IMG/VR virus record: IMGVR_UViG_3300040856_003274
Span: 1 to 64,000 of that record
Direction: 5' to 3' (one strand)
Source of the DNA: a virus
Length of the DNA stretch: 64,000 nucleotides
Each line of letters begins with the position of its first letter. The stretch's first letter is position 1. The position numbers were made by a program, and so were the translations under genes. The notes below the pieces were generated by a model. The model had not been told where the DNA came from and searched no databases. It worked only from the letters and a program-made list of their open reading frames with translations. Positions 35,024 through 44,020 of this stretch are shown here, one piece after another.

Positions 35024-36406
35024 TTAAATAATGAAGCCCTTTGAGATTAGGGTAATCTCACCTAACATTACAGAGTGGATGTCTTCGACAAACTTCGATA
35101 TTAACCGCTCGTCTTCTCCCTCAACCATGATCCGAGCTTTCTGTTCCGTACCAGAGTAACGGATAAGGACTCTCCCTCTGTCGGCTAATCTTTTCTCGAT
35201 GGATGCGATTATAGCGTTCGTCTTTAGGAGGCTCTCAAGGGGAGGCTTGGAAGACACCTTGAAGCTCTTTAGCACCTGAGGGTAACGCACCATCTCAGAC
35301 CCTAAAGCGTTTAGGGTTTTCTTCTCAGTAACCATAATGTTGAGGATAGCGAGGGCGGTGGCAAGACCGTCCCCTGTGGTCGAGAAATCTTTAAGGATGG
35401 TGTGTCCTGATTGCTCGCCTCCAAGATTAAGCCCTTCCTCTATCATCTTTGCCATAACGTGACGATCCCCTACCTGTACCCTCTCTACAGTCACGTTGTG
35501 CTTCCTTAAGGTAGTGTCGAGTCCTAGATTACTCATTACAGTTGCGACAACACGGTTACCTTTTAGCTGTCCGTTAGCATTCATCGTCCTGCCCAAGATT
35601 GCGAGCACTTGATCCCCGTCTAATACGGATTGCGTTTCATCAACAAGAATGACTCGATCTGCATCTCCGTCTAGAGCAATGCCGATATCCGCACCTTCTC
35701 GGCCTACTCTCTCGATTAGCTTCTCGGTGTTTGTAGCTCCACAGGAGTCGTTAATGTTAGACCCGTCAGGCGTAACGCCGATTGCAATTACTTCTGCGCC
35801 GAGGTCTTTTAACAGATTAGGGGCTATGCGGTAAGCCGCGCCGTGGGCGCAGTCCACGACTACTTTAAGACCCTGTAAAGAAAAGCTCTCAGGAAGGCTT
35901 TGTTTTATCTTCTTAGCGTAGAGAGAGATAGCATTGTCTATATGAGAGGTTCTACCGATATTCCTACCTGTGAGGCGAAGCTCCTCGCTACCTAGCTTGA
36001 GAGTATGGATGATGCTTTCAATCTTTCTCTCAGCGCCTTCTGTAAGTTTAAGTCCGTTTTGATCGAAGACTTTCACACCGTTCTCCTCAAAAGGGTTATG
36101 GGAAGCAGTGACCATAAGCCCTGCGTCTGCATAAAGACTTTGAGTGATGGTAGCTACCGCAGGAGTAGGGACGATCCCTGCAAAGAGAACATCCACTCCA
36201 GCCGAACAGAGCCCAGCAACTAGAGCGTGTTCTATGAGACATCCTGATAACCGTGTATCTCTTCCTAAAACAACCTGTGGTCGCCTCTCTTCGATGTGTT
36301 GATAGAGACTAAGCCCTATAGCGCGTCCTAATAAAAGTGCTGCCTCAGGGCTCATTACGCCAACATTAGCGAGCCCTCTAATACCATCTGTACCAAACAA
36401 CCGCAT
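35024..36406 (-). CDS. glmM: Phosphoglucosamine mutase
   Basis: 460 residues, normal for GlmM, which interconverts glucosamine-6-P and glucosamine-1-P. The N-terminus MRLFGTDGIRGLAN, the phosphoserine loop TASHNP (Ser102), the metal loop DGDADR (about 243-248), the sugar loop GEQSGH and the phosphate-binding RYSGTE near the end are all intact. The GTDGIRG and SGH forms point to GlmM rather than other hexose phosphate mutases. It is minus-strand, 4 bp after the WG-repeat gene. With the GlmU-like enzyme at 56356 it can feed UDP-amino-sugar synthesis. Confidence 0.93.
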   Translation of the reverse strand: MRLFGTDGIRGLANVGVMSPEAALLLGRAIGLSLYQHIEERRPQVVLGRDTRLSGCLIEHALVAGLCSAGVDVLFAGIVPTPAVATITQSLYADAGLMVTASHNPFEENGVKVFDQNGLKLTEGAERKIESIIHTLKLGSEELRLTGRNIGRTSHIDNAISLYAKKIKQSLPESFSLQGLKVVVDCAHGAAYRIAPNLLKDLGAEVIAIGVTPDGSNINDSCGATNTEKLIERVGREGADIGIALDGDADRVILVDETQSVLDGDQVLAILGRTMNANGQLKGNRVVATVMSNLGLDTTLRKHNVTVERVQVGDRHVMAKMIEEGLNLGGEQSGHTILKDFSTTGDGLATALAILNIMVTEKKTLNALGSEMVRYPQVLKSFKVSSKPPLESLLKTNAIIASIEKRLADRGRVLIRYSGTEQKARIMVEGEDERLISKFVEDIHSVMLGEITLISKGFII

Positions 36407-36410
36407 TGAA

Positions 36411-37478
36411 TCACCTTCTCTTAGAAGCTATTTTCTTAACACCTTTGATTAAGTTATTTTCTAGAAGAGTCGGGCTTATATACCTTTTCCAAAAGTATGG
36501 TGTGAACACTGTCTCGAAGTTAAAAGAGCGGTCATGGTGGCTAATTTGTATTTCCTTAAGGGGACGTTGAAGACCCCAAGGTAAAAAAAGAATTACGTAT
36601 TTGGTTGTATGCTGGGCGAGAGGATCTTCTAAAAGGATTTTTATCTTAAGAGTTTGTTTTAAAACGGGGGATACAATCTCATAAGTACGAGATCGGGTTG
36701 TACTTCTAGAGAGCGTAGCTTTCCACATGTTGGGTTTAGGGGGGTCGCCCCACATCACTTCAATAGGGCTCTCGTCAGAGGCGATTTTTGTGCTACCGCT
36801 CCTTGGCTTTATCCTTATTACGCTACTTATTTCTTTCCAACCCTCACGGCTTTTAACCTTTTCAAACCATGCTTCTGCGGCATGAGTTAAGGTGGCTCCT
36901 GCATTGAACTCAAGCAACTCTGAATAGTAGTAGACCTGTAACTCCCACAGGTAGCTCTCTCTATCCATTGTGTGTATCTGAACCTTTAAGTATTTAGTAC
37001 CGCCTACATTTTTTCGGAAGTCTTTCGCGGTTATCCTTATCGGGCGCTCTATTAGTGGGCTATCTACGGTAAGGCTGAGTTCGTATTCGTCGTAAGAGGC
37101 TTTCCATATATTAGGTTTGGGTGGGTTTCCCCATTGGAGCTCAATCTTAGAAGAAGCGACTTTGTTAGGTGTCTTAAGCTCGTTGTGCTTCACTAGCATT
37201 CTTTTAACGGTGCTCCAAAACGCATGGGAGAGCACCGCTTCTCCATCATCAAGGTCTTCTGTAGGCGCATAGAGACTTTCTTTCCAACTGCCCTGAGCGC
37301 CATAAACAGCAACGAGAGAGATACCCTCTGAGGTACTTTTTTCAAGGGTAATAAAAATAGTCTCATGCCGAAGCGCGGGAGATTGGATGGTATAGGCTTT
37401 CCATCCAGTTTTTAGCTCTCTTACGGTAGCTTTCCACATGTTGGGTTTAGGGGGGTCGCCCCACATCACTCTTAACAT
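36411..37478 (-). CDS. WG-repeat protein A (three modules)
   Basis: 355 residues made of three modules. Each begins WG[DN]PPKPN[MI]WKA (Trp at residues 6, 116 and 243), then has SP.L about 20 residues later, beta strands, and a helical end with Trp/Phe. The linkers are KVASS (106-110), KIASD (231-235) and a C-terminal KIASKRR. I recognise no known family. The DNA for modules 1 and 3 is nearly identical over about 40 bp at 36717-36759 and 37428-37470, so duplication or gene conversion is recent. It lies next to glmM and diverges from the gene at 37536. Confidence 0.8.
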   Translation of the reverse strand: MLRVMWGDPPKPNMWKATVRELKTGWKAYTIQSPALRHETIFITLEKSTSEGISLVAVYGAQGSWKESLYAPTEDLDDGEAVLSHAFWSTVKRMLVKHNELKTPNKVASSKIELQWGNPPKPNIWKASYDEYELSLTVDSPLIERPIRITAKDFRKNVGGTKYLKVQIHTMDRESYLWELQVYYYSELLEFNAGATLTHAAEAWFEKVKSREGWKEISSVIRIKPRSGSTKIASDESPIEVMWGDPPKPNMWKATLSRSTTRSRTYEIVSPVLKQTLKIKILLEDPLAQHTTKYVILFLPWGLQRPLKEIQISHHDRSFNFETVFTPYFWKRYISPTLLENNLIKGVKKIASKRR

Positions 37479-37535
37479 TAGTATTCTCCTTATGCTTAAG
37501 TAAAGTTAACACTTCTGAGTTATATGGAGATTATC

Positions 37536-38507
37536 ATGTCCCAACTAGCGTTACTAAAAGCCCTCCCAAACATCATCCTGGGGCTTTGGATGTCTTTCTT
37601 AAGTTATAAAGCCTACGTGTATTACGGCGACTTAACAGCCCAAAAAACTATCTTGAGGCAGACTCAAGGGCTCTTGAATGAGAAAGAGCGAGAGATGCAA
37701 AAGGAGCACCGAGAGATAGGAGTGTTAAAGTCTAAACTGGTCAAAGACCTCAAAAGCCTAGAAGAAGATGCTTCCCGTCTTAGGCAAATGTATGGAGAAA
37801 GCTCTGAGAAGCTAGACAAGTTTATTGCGAAGCACAACCTGAGGCTCAAATCCTATCAGCGAGCTAACTTCTCCCTGAGGCAGAGGATTGAGTCTGCTAA
37901 GTCTAAACCAAAGGTGACTGTGGTTACCAAAGCGGGGTCGTGTGAAGAAAACACCGAGGTGTATTATCGTTATGAGGAAGAGAATGGGCGCGTAATCTTA
38001 GAGACTCCCAACTGCCTTAAGAATGGTGAAGAGGTCTTGACTCTTAACCAGTCCTTTGTGGTGTATGGAGAGGTTTTCCAACAAGATGGCGGGGCGCTTG
38101 AGGTATCCAGGTTAGTCTTAAAAGAGGTAGACCCTGACAACCCTAAGATCATTCTCGCAAAACCAAAGTTAGTAACAGGTGATTTTAAGTACCATCCTTT
38201 TACGCCTAAACCTAAGCCTGCTAAGCCCTTCAACATAGTGGCTGGAGTCGGGTTTGATAAAGACGGGTTCGCTAACGTCTCTTTAGGTATCTCTCCGCTC
38301 AGGTATCGCCAAGGGTTCTTATCTCTGTCCTATCAAATGTTTGAGCAAGCTAAGGGGATTGATAGGCACGCGATCTCAGCGCGAGTCGGCTGGCGACCTA
38401 AACTCTTTGAGGGAGATTTAAACTTCGGAGTCTCTTTGGGCGTTGGCACACCTGTAACAAGGCTAATCCCTCAATATACTCTGTCTTTTGATTTCTTTGT
38501 TTGGTGA
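37536..38507 (+). CDS. Membrane-anchored coiled-coil protein with outer-membrane-like C-terminus
   Basis: 323 residues from ATG 37536 (GGAG 6 nt upstream; the in-frame ATG at 37524 is worse). One N-terminal membrane helix (LPNIILGLWMSFLSYKAYVYY) and a coiled coil follow (EREMQKEHREIGVLKSKLVKDLKSLEEDASRL). After it come a beta domain and a Pro/Lys linker (PKPKPAKP), and last about 90 residues with alternating hydrophobics ending FDFFVW, as in outer-membrane barrels. The order suggests a bridge from inner to outer membrane, perhaps a one-gene spanin or a tail-associated envelope protein. Inference only. Confidence 0.55.
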   Translation: MSQLALLKALPNIILGLWMSFLSYKAYVYYGDLTAQKTILRQTQGLLNEKEREMQKEHREIGVLKSKLVKDLKSLEEDASRLRQMYGESSEKLDKFIAKHNLRLKSYQRANFSLRQRIESAKSKPKVTVVTKAGSCEENTEVYYRYEEENGRVILETPNCLKNGEEVLTLNQSFVVYGEVFQQDGGALEVSRLVLKEVDPDNPKIILAKPKLVTGDFKYHPFTPKPKPAKPFNIVAGVGFDKDGFANVSLGISPLRYRQGFLSLSYQMFEQAKGIDRHAISARVGWRPKLFEGDLNFGVSLGVGTPVTRLIPQYTLSFDFFVW

Positions 38508-38520
38508 GAGGCAAGTTGTT

Positions 38521-39612
38521 ATGGGTGATCTAAAAGCGCAGTGGGGTAATCCTCCTAAACCTAATATGTGGAAAGTGAGAGAGTACAACCACTCTTCAGA
38601 CAAAGACTACGTGGCTGTTGTCTCTCCTATCTTAAAGAACAACGGTGAGTTTTACGTAATGCGTAACGAAAAGCGAGAGTGGGAAATACGTTACCATGAC
38701 CGCTTCCACATATATATCTCCATTAAGCGTCTGAAAGAAACTCACAGCTTTTTAGAAGTGCGACATTACTTCTTAAGCTCTGTATGCTGGTCAAAAGATA
38801 TCGGGCCGTTCTTAAGAGACAACCGAAACTTCTTCGCAGACGGCTTTTCGACAAAAGTCGCGTCTTCTGTCCTTAAGGCAAAGAAGATTAAGCATCGAGC
38901 TATGTGGGGTGACCCTCCTAAGCCTAACATGTGGAAGGTCGATTTTAGGTGGTATGCTGGAGGTGGCGAGGAGTTTTCTTATTGCTCGGTAGAGTCCCCT
39001 GTCTTAAAAGAGGGGTCTTTTTTCCAGTTGATGTTCGACACCTCAAGTAAAAAATGGACTATTCAATACAGCGGGTCTACTACTTTCCACGTCCACACCT
39101 TTCATAATACAAATAAATTTTTAGAGGCGCGGGATATCTTTTTAAGTCGAAAGGGCTGGAAGATTATCAAGACCTTTGCGCTTATCGCGGGGACAGATTT
39201 CTTCCGCACTAAGGTAGCGTCGTCTTCTTCTAAACTCGAAGCGCATTGGGGTACTCCAGCCAAACCTAATATGTGGAAAGTTGAGGAGTACGAGGAGTTT
39301 GTAGAGGTCACTTCTCCTGTGTTAGGAGACGGTTCTCTTTTGTTAACCTCTCCTGCATATAATGGCACAATCAAATATCACATAGAGTATCACAATAAAA
39401 AACGACATCTTCGGAAACTAGTGATGGAGGTAGACAACTATCCGTATGAGAATGCTTTAAAATGGTTCTTAGGGAGTATGTTTTGGGATAGGAAGTTAAA
39501 AGAGTGGGCGAGTAAGCAACCTTTCCCAGTATTCACAAAAAATAAGATAGCTTCCTCTAACTTGCGGGTGATGTGGGGCAACCCCGTCAAATCTAATCTA
39601 TGGAAGGTCTGA
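38521..39612 (+). CDS. WG-repeat protein B (three modules plus terminal motif)
   Basis: 363 residues from ATG 38521 (GAGAGG upstream; the longer frame starts inside the previous gene). Trp of the WG motif lies at residues 8, 129, 243 and 352. The fourth motif, WGNPVKSNLWKV, is the very end of the protein. Each module has SP.L about 29 residues after the motif and FLS..GW near its end. Linkers are TKVASS (111-116 and 230-235) and NKIASS. The modules are homologous to proteins A and C. Because the final motif has no domain behind it, the motif itself may be the functional or binding unit, or a domain was lost. Confidence 0.8.
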   Translation: MGDLKAQWGNPPKPNMWKVREYNHSSDKDYVAVVSPILKNNGEFYVMRNEKREWEIRYHDRFHIYISIKRLKETHSFLEVRHYFLSSVCWSKDIGPFLRDNRNFFADGFSTKVASSVLKAKKIKHRAMWGDPPKPNMWKVDFRWYAGGGEEFSYCSVESPVLKEGSFFQLMFDTSSKKWTIQYSGSTTFHVHTFHNTNKFLEARDIFLSRKGWKIIKTFALIAGTDFFRTKVASSSSKLEAHWGTPAKPNMWKVEEYEEFVEVTSPVLGDGSLLLTSPAYNGTIKYHIEYHNKKRHLRKLVMEVDNYPYENALKWFLGSMFWDRKLKEWASKQPFPVFTKNKIASSNLRVMWGNPVKSNLWKV

Positions 39613-39652
39613 GGACGAGCTTAGGATTTCTTTATTCCACTTATACCCGCCT

Positions 39653-39671
39653 TTAGGTAGGATCTACCTAA
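39653..39671. promoter_or_regulatory. Perfect 8-bp hairpin before a small gene
   Basis: TTAGGTAG / CTACCTAA with a 3-nt loop, ending 13 bp before the ATG at 39685. It may be an operator, or an RNA hairpin covering the ribosome site. Confidence 0.4.
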
Positions 39672-39684
39672 CAAGGAGAAAAAA

Positions 39685-40170
39685 ATGAGAAGAACAGCTT
39701 CAGAAATACTATCTGACATTAAGGACCTTAAGATCAGAGTCGCTAACTTAAATTATTCCTCTATGGTTACGATTTCATCGGAAGCGCGGAAGCTCCTCGA
39801 CCATGCGCGTACTATACCTGATCTTGCTGCCTCGAATAAGAGTGATCTAGGGACTCTGATGCACATCGGGTTGCCCCCTATAATAACGAGGTTGCATAGA
39901 GCACTTAAGGCTAAGGCTAAGGGTGGTGAGTCCGTGACAGAAATGGATTTAGAGTTGCTTCAGTTCTGTGTGTATCTACACAACGAGCTGGCAAATGGCG
40001 GGGCGTGGACTCTTGAACCTGCACCTGTCAATCAGCAGTTGAACCCTAGAGCTTTTGATGAGGTTTCAGGGGCTCGGTCAGGTTGGGTAGTTGAGACTAT
40101 CGTTCCTAGCATCCCACAAGTAAGCGCACTTAGGGGGCTAGTCAAAGTGACAGCGCGTCGTCCTCAATAG
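39685..40170 (+). CDS. Small protein with MRRTAS N-terminus, second copy
   Basis: 161 residues. The first ~22 residues (MRRTASEILSDIKDLKIRVANL) match the start of the protein at 17400-17777. The rest is different: helical (ARKLLDHARTIPDLAASNK; EMDLELLQFCVYLHNELA) with a C-terminal tail (SALRGLVKVTARRPQ). Unknown function. AAGGAG precedes the ATG. Confidence 0.65.
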   Translation: MRRTASEILSDIKDLKIRVANLNYSSMVTISSEARKLLDHARTIPDLAASNKSDLGTLMHIGLPPIITRLHRALKAKAKGGESVTEMDLELLQFCVYLHNELANGGAWTLEPAPVNQQLNPRAFDEVSGARSGWVVETIVPSIPQVSALRGLVKVTARRPQ

Positions 40171-40214
40171 TTGTTCACCTTTCTATTCGTTCATTAAGAG
40201 CGACACTAGAAAAG

Positions 40215-40508
40215 CTAAAGACTCTTGAGTAGGTGAGGAGGGATCTCTTTCCCATAGATTTTCCTGAGTCTAAAAGATACGTCCTTGTGCGCGTCTTTAT
40301 ACTCAGTAAAGAATAAAGGGGCTCTTTGTTCCCATGCCTTGTAGCCGATTTCTTTGACGAGCTCAGCGATCTTGTAAGCATCTACTTGGTGTATGCAATC
40401 TTTAATCGCCTCAGAGCCTTTTACGGGCTCTAATGTTACAAACAGCATGAAGATTTGATTAGCCTGCTTGTATCTCTTAGCTACTCTGCGTGCTTGCTCT
40501 TTTCGCAT
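40215..40508 (-). CDS. Small basic protein
   Basis: 97 residues. MRKEQARRVAKRYKQANQ gives a basic helix of the RVA.RY type seen elsewhere here. The rest is alpha/beta (IFMLFVTLEPVKGSEAIKDCIHQV). Unknown. It is alone on the minus strand between two plus-strand genes. Confidence 0.6.
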   Translation of the reverse strand: MRKEQARRVAKRYKQANQIFMLFVTLEPVKGSEAIKDCIHQVDAYKIAELVKEIGYKAWEQRAPLFFTEYKDAHKDVSFRLRKIYGKEIPPHLLKSL

Positions 40509-40566
40509 AGACTTCTAGCCTCTCAGTCATGGTGTTTATCAAAAGCTAATATCAGAGGTTTAGTGT

Positions 40567-40595
40567 TTGACAAGCGTAATCCCTTCCGATGTTAT
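40567..40595 (+). promoter_or_regulatory. Candidate sigma70-type promoter for the thymidylate genes
   Basis: TTGACA (40567-40572), 17 bp, then TGTTAT (40590-40595), 34 bp before the tdk start. The -35 is perfect and the -10 has four of six consensus bases. It is the best-looking host-type promoter in the window. Confidence 0.5.
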
Positions 40596-40629
40596 GAGCT
40601 TTATCAAGCCACGTCGGAAAGGAAAAAAA

Positions 40630-41214
40630 ATGGCGCTCACCTTTTATTACTCTACCGTTAATGCGGGTAAGACCGCGAAGCTCATCTTAGACGCGCACGC
40701 GCACAAGAGTCGAGATGTTAAGACTCTTGTCTTGCTACCTGAGATCGCGCTCTCAAGAGAAAACGGTAATACTCTCTCATCAAGAGCAGGGCTTTCTTGT
40801 GAGATTACATCTTTGCCTGACGGTGGTTGCCCTCACAGCCTTGTGAGCGATCTTAATGAGCTACCTGAAGTGGTCTTCATTGACGAGGCGCAGTTTCTCA
40901 CCCCAGCTCAGATTAGAGGTCTTTGTAATATTACAGACCTCCTTAACATCCCTGTATTTGCTTTTGGACTACGTACTAACTTTTACGGTGAGCCTTTTGA
41001 GGGGAGCATTTATCTCATGGCATGGGCAGATAGGATCGTAGAGATACCTACACCGTCAACGAGAGAAAAGCATGTTTTCGCGACAATGAACATTAGAGTG
41101 TGTCCTGAGACTAAAGAGCGCGTATCAGGAGAGAACGGGATTGAGGTAGGCTTTAACTTTGAGCCTGTAAGCAGAAGGTATTTTAATCTTAATGAGAGAT
41201 GGGAAGAAAAATGA
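40630..41214 (+). CDS. tdk: Thymidine kinase (type II)
   Basis: 194 residues from ATG 40630, with GGAAAGG upstream. Walker A is STVNAGKTA (8-16), followed by the switch FIDEAQFL (about 83-90) and FGLRTNFYGEPFEGS, which is the lid/thymidine side of type II kinases. It phosphorylates thymidine to dTMP with ATP. The C-terminal zinc cysteines of cellular enzymes appear reduced, as in some phage forms. Its stop overlaps the DHFR start (ATGA), and thyA follows: a dTMP operon. Confidence 0.9.
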   Translation: MALTFYYSTVNAGKTAKLILDAHAHKSRDVKTLVLLPEIALSRENGNTLSSRAGLSCEITSLPDGGCPHSLVSDLNELPEVVFIDEAQFLTPAQIRGLCNITDLLNIPVFAFGLRTNFYGEPFEGSIYLMAWADRIVEIPTPSTREKHVFATMNIRVCPETKERVSGENGIEVGFNFEPVSRRYFNLNERWEEK

Positions 41215-41699
41215 TTGCACTAATCGCCGCTGTCGGCGCAAAACTAGGTATCGGCTTTAATGGTCAGCTCCCTTGGGGGCATATTAAGAAAGACATGTCG
41301 CACTTTAAGCGTGTGACAAAAAACAGCACGCTCATTATGGGACGCGCTACCTACGAGTCGATAGGCAGACCCCTCCCTGATAGAGAGATGTTTATTGTGT
41401 CGAGCACATTAGAGCCTAATGACCATATTCGAGTTTTTAAGGATATACCCACAGCATTAGAGGCTTGTAAGACCGAAGACATATTCTTTGCTGGTGGTGT
41501 CCGTATTTACGAGGAGGGTGCTAAATACGCAGATAGGATATACCTTACTATGCTCTCTTCAGAAGCTGAGGCAGACACTTACTTCCCTAAGCAAATACTT
41601 ACTCCTGAAGAGTGGGTAGTCATAGATCATTCGCATGATTATGACTCCGACTCAGATGTGAGGCTCAGCTTCTTCACATTTGAGCGAGAGGTGGCTTAA
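41211..41699 (+). CDS. folA: Dihydrofolate reductase
   Basis: 162 residues from ATG 41211 (GGGAAG upstream, overlapping the tdk stop). The N-terminus IALIAAVGAKLGIGFNGQLPW, the catalytic acid Asp28 (KKDMSHFK), NADPH-binding MGRATYESIGRPLP and GG.RIYEE all fit. It reduces dihydrofolate, regenerating the cofactor used by thymidylate synthase next door. Length is standard for bacterial DHFR. Confidence 0.93.
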   Translation: MIALIAAVGAKLGIGFNGQLPWGHIKKDMSHFKRVTKNSTLIMGRATYESIGRPLPDREMFIVSSTLEPNDHIRVFKDIPTALEACKTEDIFFAGGVRIYEEGAKYADRIYLTMLSSEAEADTYFPKQILTPEEWVVIDHSHDYDSDSDVRLSFFTFEREVA

Positions 41700-41702
41700 G
41701 GT

Positions 41703-42497
41703 ATGTCAGAGCAAGGTTACATTAACTTAGCTAAGAAAGTGCTCTCAGAGGGCGAATACCGCGCTGATCGAACAGGTGTGGGTATTTATTCTCTCTTCGG
41801 TGAGCAAGTCAAGTATGATCTCACAGAAGGCTTCCCGTTGCTCACCTCAAAGAAAGTCTACTTTAAAGGTGTAGCATACGAGCTGATTTGGTTTTTGAGC
41901 GGAGATACTAATATTAAATTTCTGCAAGAAAACAAAGTGCGGATATGGGACGAGTGGGCTGACTCCGAAGGTAATTTAGGGCCTGTCTATGGCAAGCAGT
42001 GGAGAGATTGGAGCGGTGTAGATCAGATCGCTAATCTTATAGAAGAGCTTAAGTCTAATCCGACTTCGCGTAGGCATCTAGTGAGCGCATGGAATGTTAG
42101 TGAGTTAGCAGAAATGGCGCTCCCCCCTTGCCACATGACCTTTCAGTTTTATGTGCGCCGAGGAGAGTATTTAGACTGCCAGCTTTATCAGAGGTCTGCT
42201 GATCTTTTCTTAGGCGTACCTTTCAACATCGCCTCCTACGCGCTCTTAACTCATGTGATCGCTAAGCTAACAGGACTTAAAGCTGGCGTGTTTACGCATA
42301 CAATGGGTGACGTACATATCTACTCCAATCACCTAGATCAGATTAAGGAACAGATTAGAAGATTTGAGAACGAGCCTAGACCCCTCCCTCAGATAGAGCT
42401 TCAGCCGATTGATAACATAGACTCATTTTGCTACGGAGACATAAGAATAGCGGGGTATGATCCTCACCCTCCTATCAAAGGTACGGTGGCGGTCTAA
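41703..42497 (+). CDS. thyA: Thymidylate synthase
   Basis: 264 residues, close to the E. coli length. RADRTGVG, the nucleophile Cys143 in [36 protein letters not shown] and [13 protein letters not shown] are all present. It converts dUMP to dTMP with methylene-tetrahydrofolate, giving dihydrofolate for the neighbouring DHFR. Three bases separate it from folA; AGG lies just upstream. Confidence 0.96.
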   Translation: MSEQGYINLAKKVLSEGEYRADRTGVGIYSLFGEQVKYDLTEGFPLLTSKKVYFKGVAYELIWFLSGDTNIKFLQENKVRIWDEWADSEGNLGPVYGKQWRDWSGVDQIANLIEELKSNPTSRRHLVSAWNVSELAEMALPPCHMTFQFYVRRGEYLDCQLYQRSADLFLGVPFNIASYALLTHVIAKLTGLKAGVFTHTMGDVHIYSNHLDQIKEQIRRFENEPRPLPQIELQPIDNIDSFCYGDIRIAGYDPHPPIKGTVAV

Positions 42498-42547
42498 ATT
42501 CTATATACCTTCGATAGTCACAGACTAGTAAAAGACTAGGAGGTACT

Positions 42548-43624
42548 ATGAGACACCTGACAGCTCGACAAAGAAAATCAAAACTTAGGCTTCACTTAGA
42601 CACTCACGTTAGTAGGCTTGTGCGGGAGTTTAGAAGTCATCTTGATATGTACATTATGAGCAACAAGGACGCTCTGATTAAGAGTATAGGGGATAACTTC
42701 GACTCTCGTATCTCTCCCATCATTGACTCGATCCCTAGCCATGAGACAGACAGTGATTTTTTTAGAGGCGGTGTTTATGTGTCTCTCTCTTACTTCAACT
42801 CAAGAGATCCTATCCAATCTTACTTTAAAAACGGTTACGGGGTTGAGGAGACTCTTGCTAATCTAATAGAGCAGACCACAGATCGAGGAGATTTTTCTTT
42901 AAGCGATGCTTACGACAAGTGGTTTTACTATTACAGCCCTCTCTTAGCGCGGGCATTAGGTAAGGTTAAGATACAAACTAACCCTTTCCTTGTAGATGCT
43001 TACAAAGGTAAGGCGCTTAACTTCTTCTCTCATAGCGCACTCTCTGCCTTTTCGATTTTAAGCCACCTGCTGAGATTTTTTAAAGCACCTGGACTTGTGG
43101 TAGAGGCGGCTCTTGTTGCGCTCTTCGCACCTAAGAAGAAAGCTGTAGAGAGACACCTTAATATTAAGACTGCTTCTGTAAAGGTAGCCCAGCGATACCT
43201 AATCGCTAAGGCTCTCGAAGATGACGAGAAGCGAGACATCTATAACAGGTGGCATAAGCTCATCAACATGACACAGAAAGAGCTAGAGGATTGGGGGGAC
43301 AACCCTGAGCGCCTAAAAGCCTCTCTCAACAGGCAGAGAGCCAAAGAGGAAGGGGGCATACAGAGCGGTTATGACTCTTTCCGAAGAATAGTGCGTCGTA
43401 AGTCGAAGCCCTTCAAAGATTGGTCGCCACAAGACTTCCAAAACGCTCAACAAGAGATAAACTTTAACACTCGTATGCTTGGGAACAACCCGGGTCAACC
43501 TGTGAACAAAGACATTATGAAATCTAAGTGGGAGATTAGCCTGCTTAACTGGGGGCATGACCCGTCTAAGAAAAGCTCACCCTCATATGGTAAATGGAAG
43601 GCATGGAAAGATGACCTTGAATGA
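42548..43624 (+). CDS. Two-part protein, unknown
   Basis: 358 residues. Residues 1-195 are helical (DTHVSRLVREFRSHLDMYIMS; FLVDAYKGKALNFFSHSAL) with a hydrophobic stretch (APGLVVEAALVALFAP). A junction NIKTASVKVAQRYLIAKAL follows. Residues about 225-358 form a different module (RDIYNRWHKLINMTQKELEDWG, SGYDSFRRIVRRKS, MLGNNPGQPVNKD, LLNWGHDP) resembling a small conserved module I have seen in other phage proteins but cannot name. The junction carries the KTAS element. It overlaps the next gene by 14 bp. Confidence 0.6.
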   Translation: MRHLTARQRKSKLRLHLDTHVSRLVREFRSHLDMYIMSNKDALIKSIGDNFDSRISPIIDSIPSHETDSDFFRGGVYVSLSYFNSRDPIQSYFKNGYGVEETLANLIEQTTDRGDFSLSDAYDKWFYYYSPLLARALGKVKIQTNPFLVDAYKGKALNFFSHSALSAFSILSHLLRFFKAPGLVVEAALVALFAPKKKAVERHLNIKTASVKVAQRYLIAKALEDDEKRDIYNRWHKLINMTQKELEDWGDNPERLKASLNRQRAKEEGGIQSGYDSFRRIVRRKSKPFKDWSPQDFQNAQQEINFNTRMLGNNPGQPVNKDIMKSKWEISLLNWGHDPSKKSSPSYGKWKAWKDDLE

Positions 43625-43994
43625 GTATATCGAAAACTTTTACGAGCCCCGTGTAATCTTATCGCACAGCGAGACGGATTTTCCTGTGACTTATAACTTT
43701 CGAGACATCACGTTAGACCTCCTGAAAGATTACGATAAGATTGTCTTTTCGACAAAGCGTATGCGCACGCTGTCTGATGACGCTGTGTGGCAAGCGCAGG
43801 CTCTTCGTAAAGAGATTGAGGGTACACAAATAATAACTGACCGCTACGGACTTGCGCTTGTTTCTTCAAACCCGCAGAAGGTGGTTATGGGTTTCCTTGA
43901 CCTTATCTCCACAAGAGGGGAGTACGTAGATTACTTAAACAGCCTAAAAGCTCCGACCAAAGCTGTAAACGCCCTATTTTTTGATAAACCTTGA
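43611..43994 (+). CDS. Unknown protein
   Basis: 127 residues from ATG 43611, chosen because GGAAAG precedes it (the upstream frame lies within the previous gene). Alpha/beta pattern (NFRDITLDLLKDYDKIVFSTKRMRTL; ITDRYGLALVSSNPQKVVMGFLDL). No recognised family. It lies just before the ClpP-like gene. Confidence 0.55.
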   Translation: MTLNEYIENFYEPRVILSHSETDFPVTYNFRDITLDLLKDYDKIVFSTKRMRTLSDDAVWQAQALRKEIEGTQIITDRYGLALVSSNPQKVVMGFLDLISTRGEYVDYLNSLKAPTKAVNALFFDKP

Positions 43995-44020
43995 ACCCGC
44001 ATAGCTAGGAGGAAGTAGCT

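Noticed and set aside
36717-37470. Near-identical 40-bp DNA repeats as a mobile element
   Set aside because: The repeats code the WG motif in the same frame in one gene. There is no transposase, terminal inverted repeat or target duplication.
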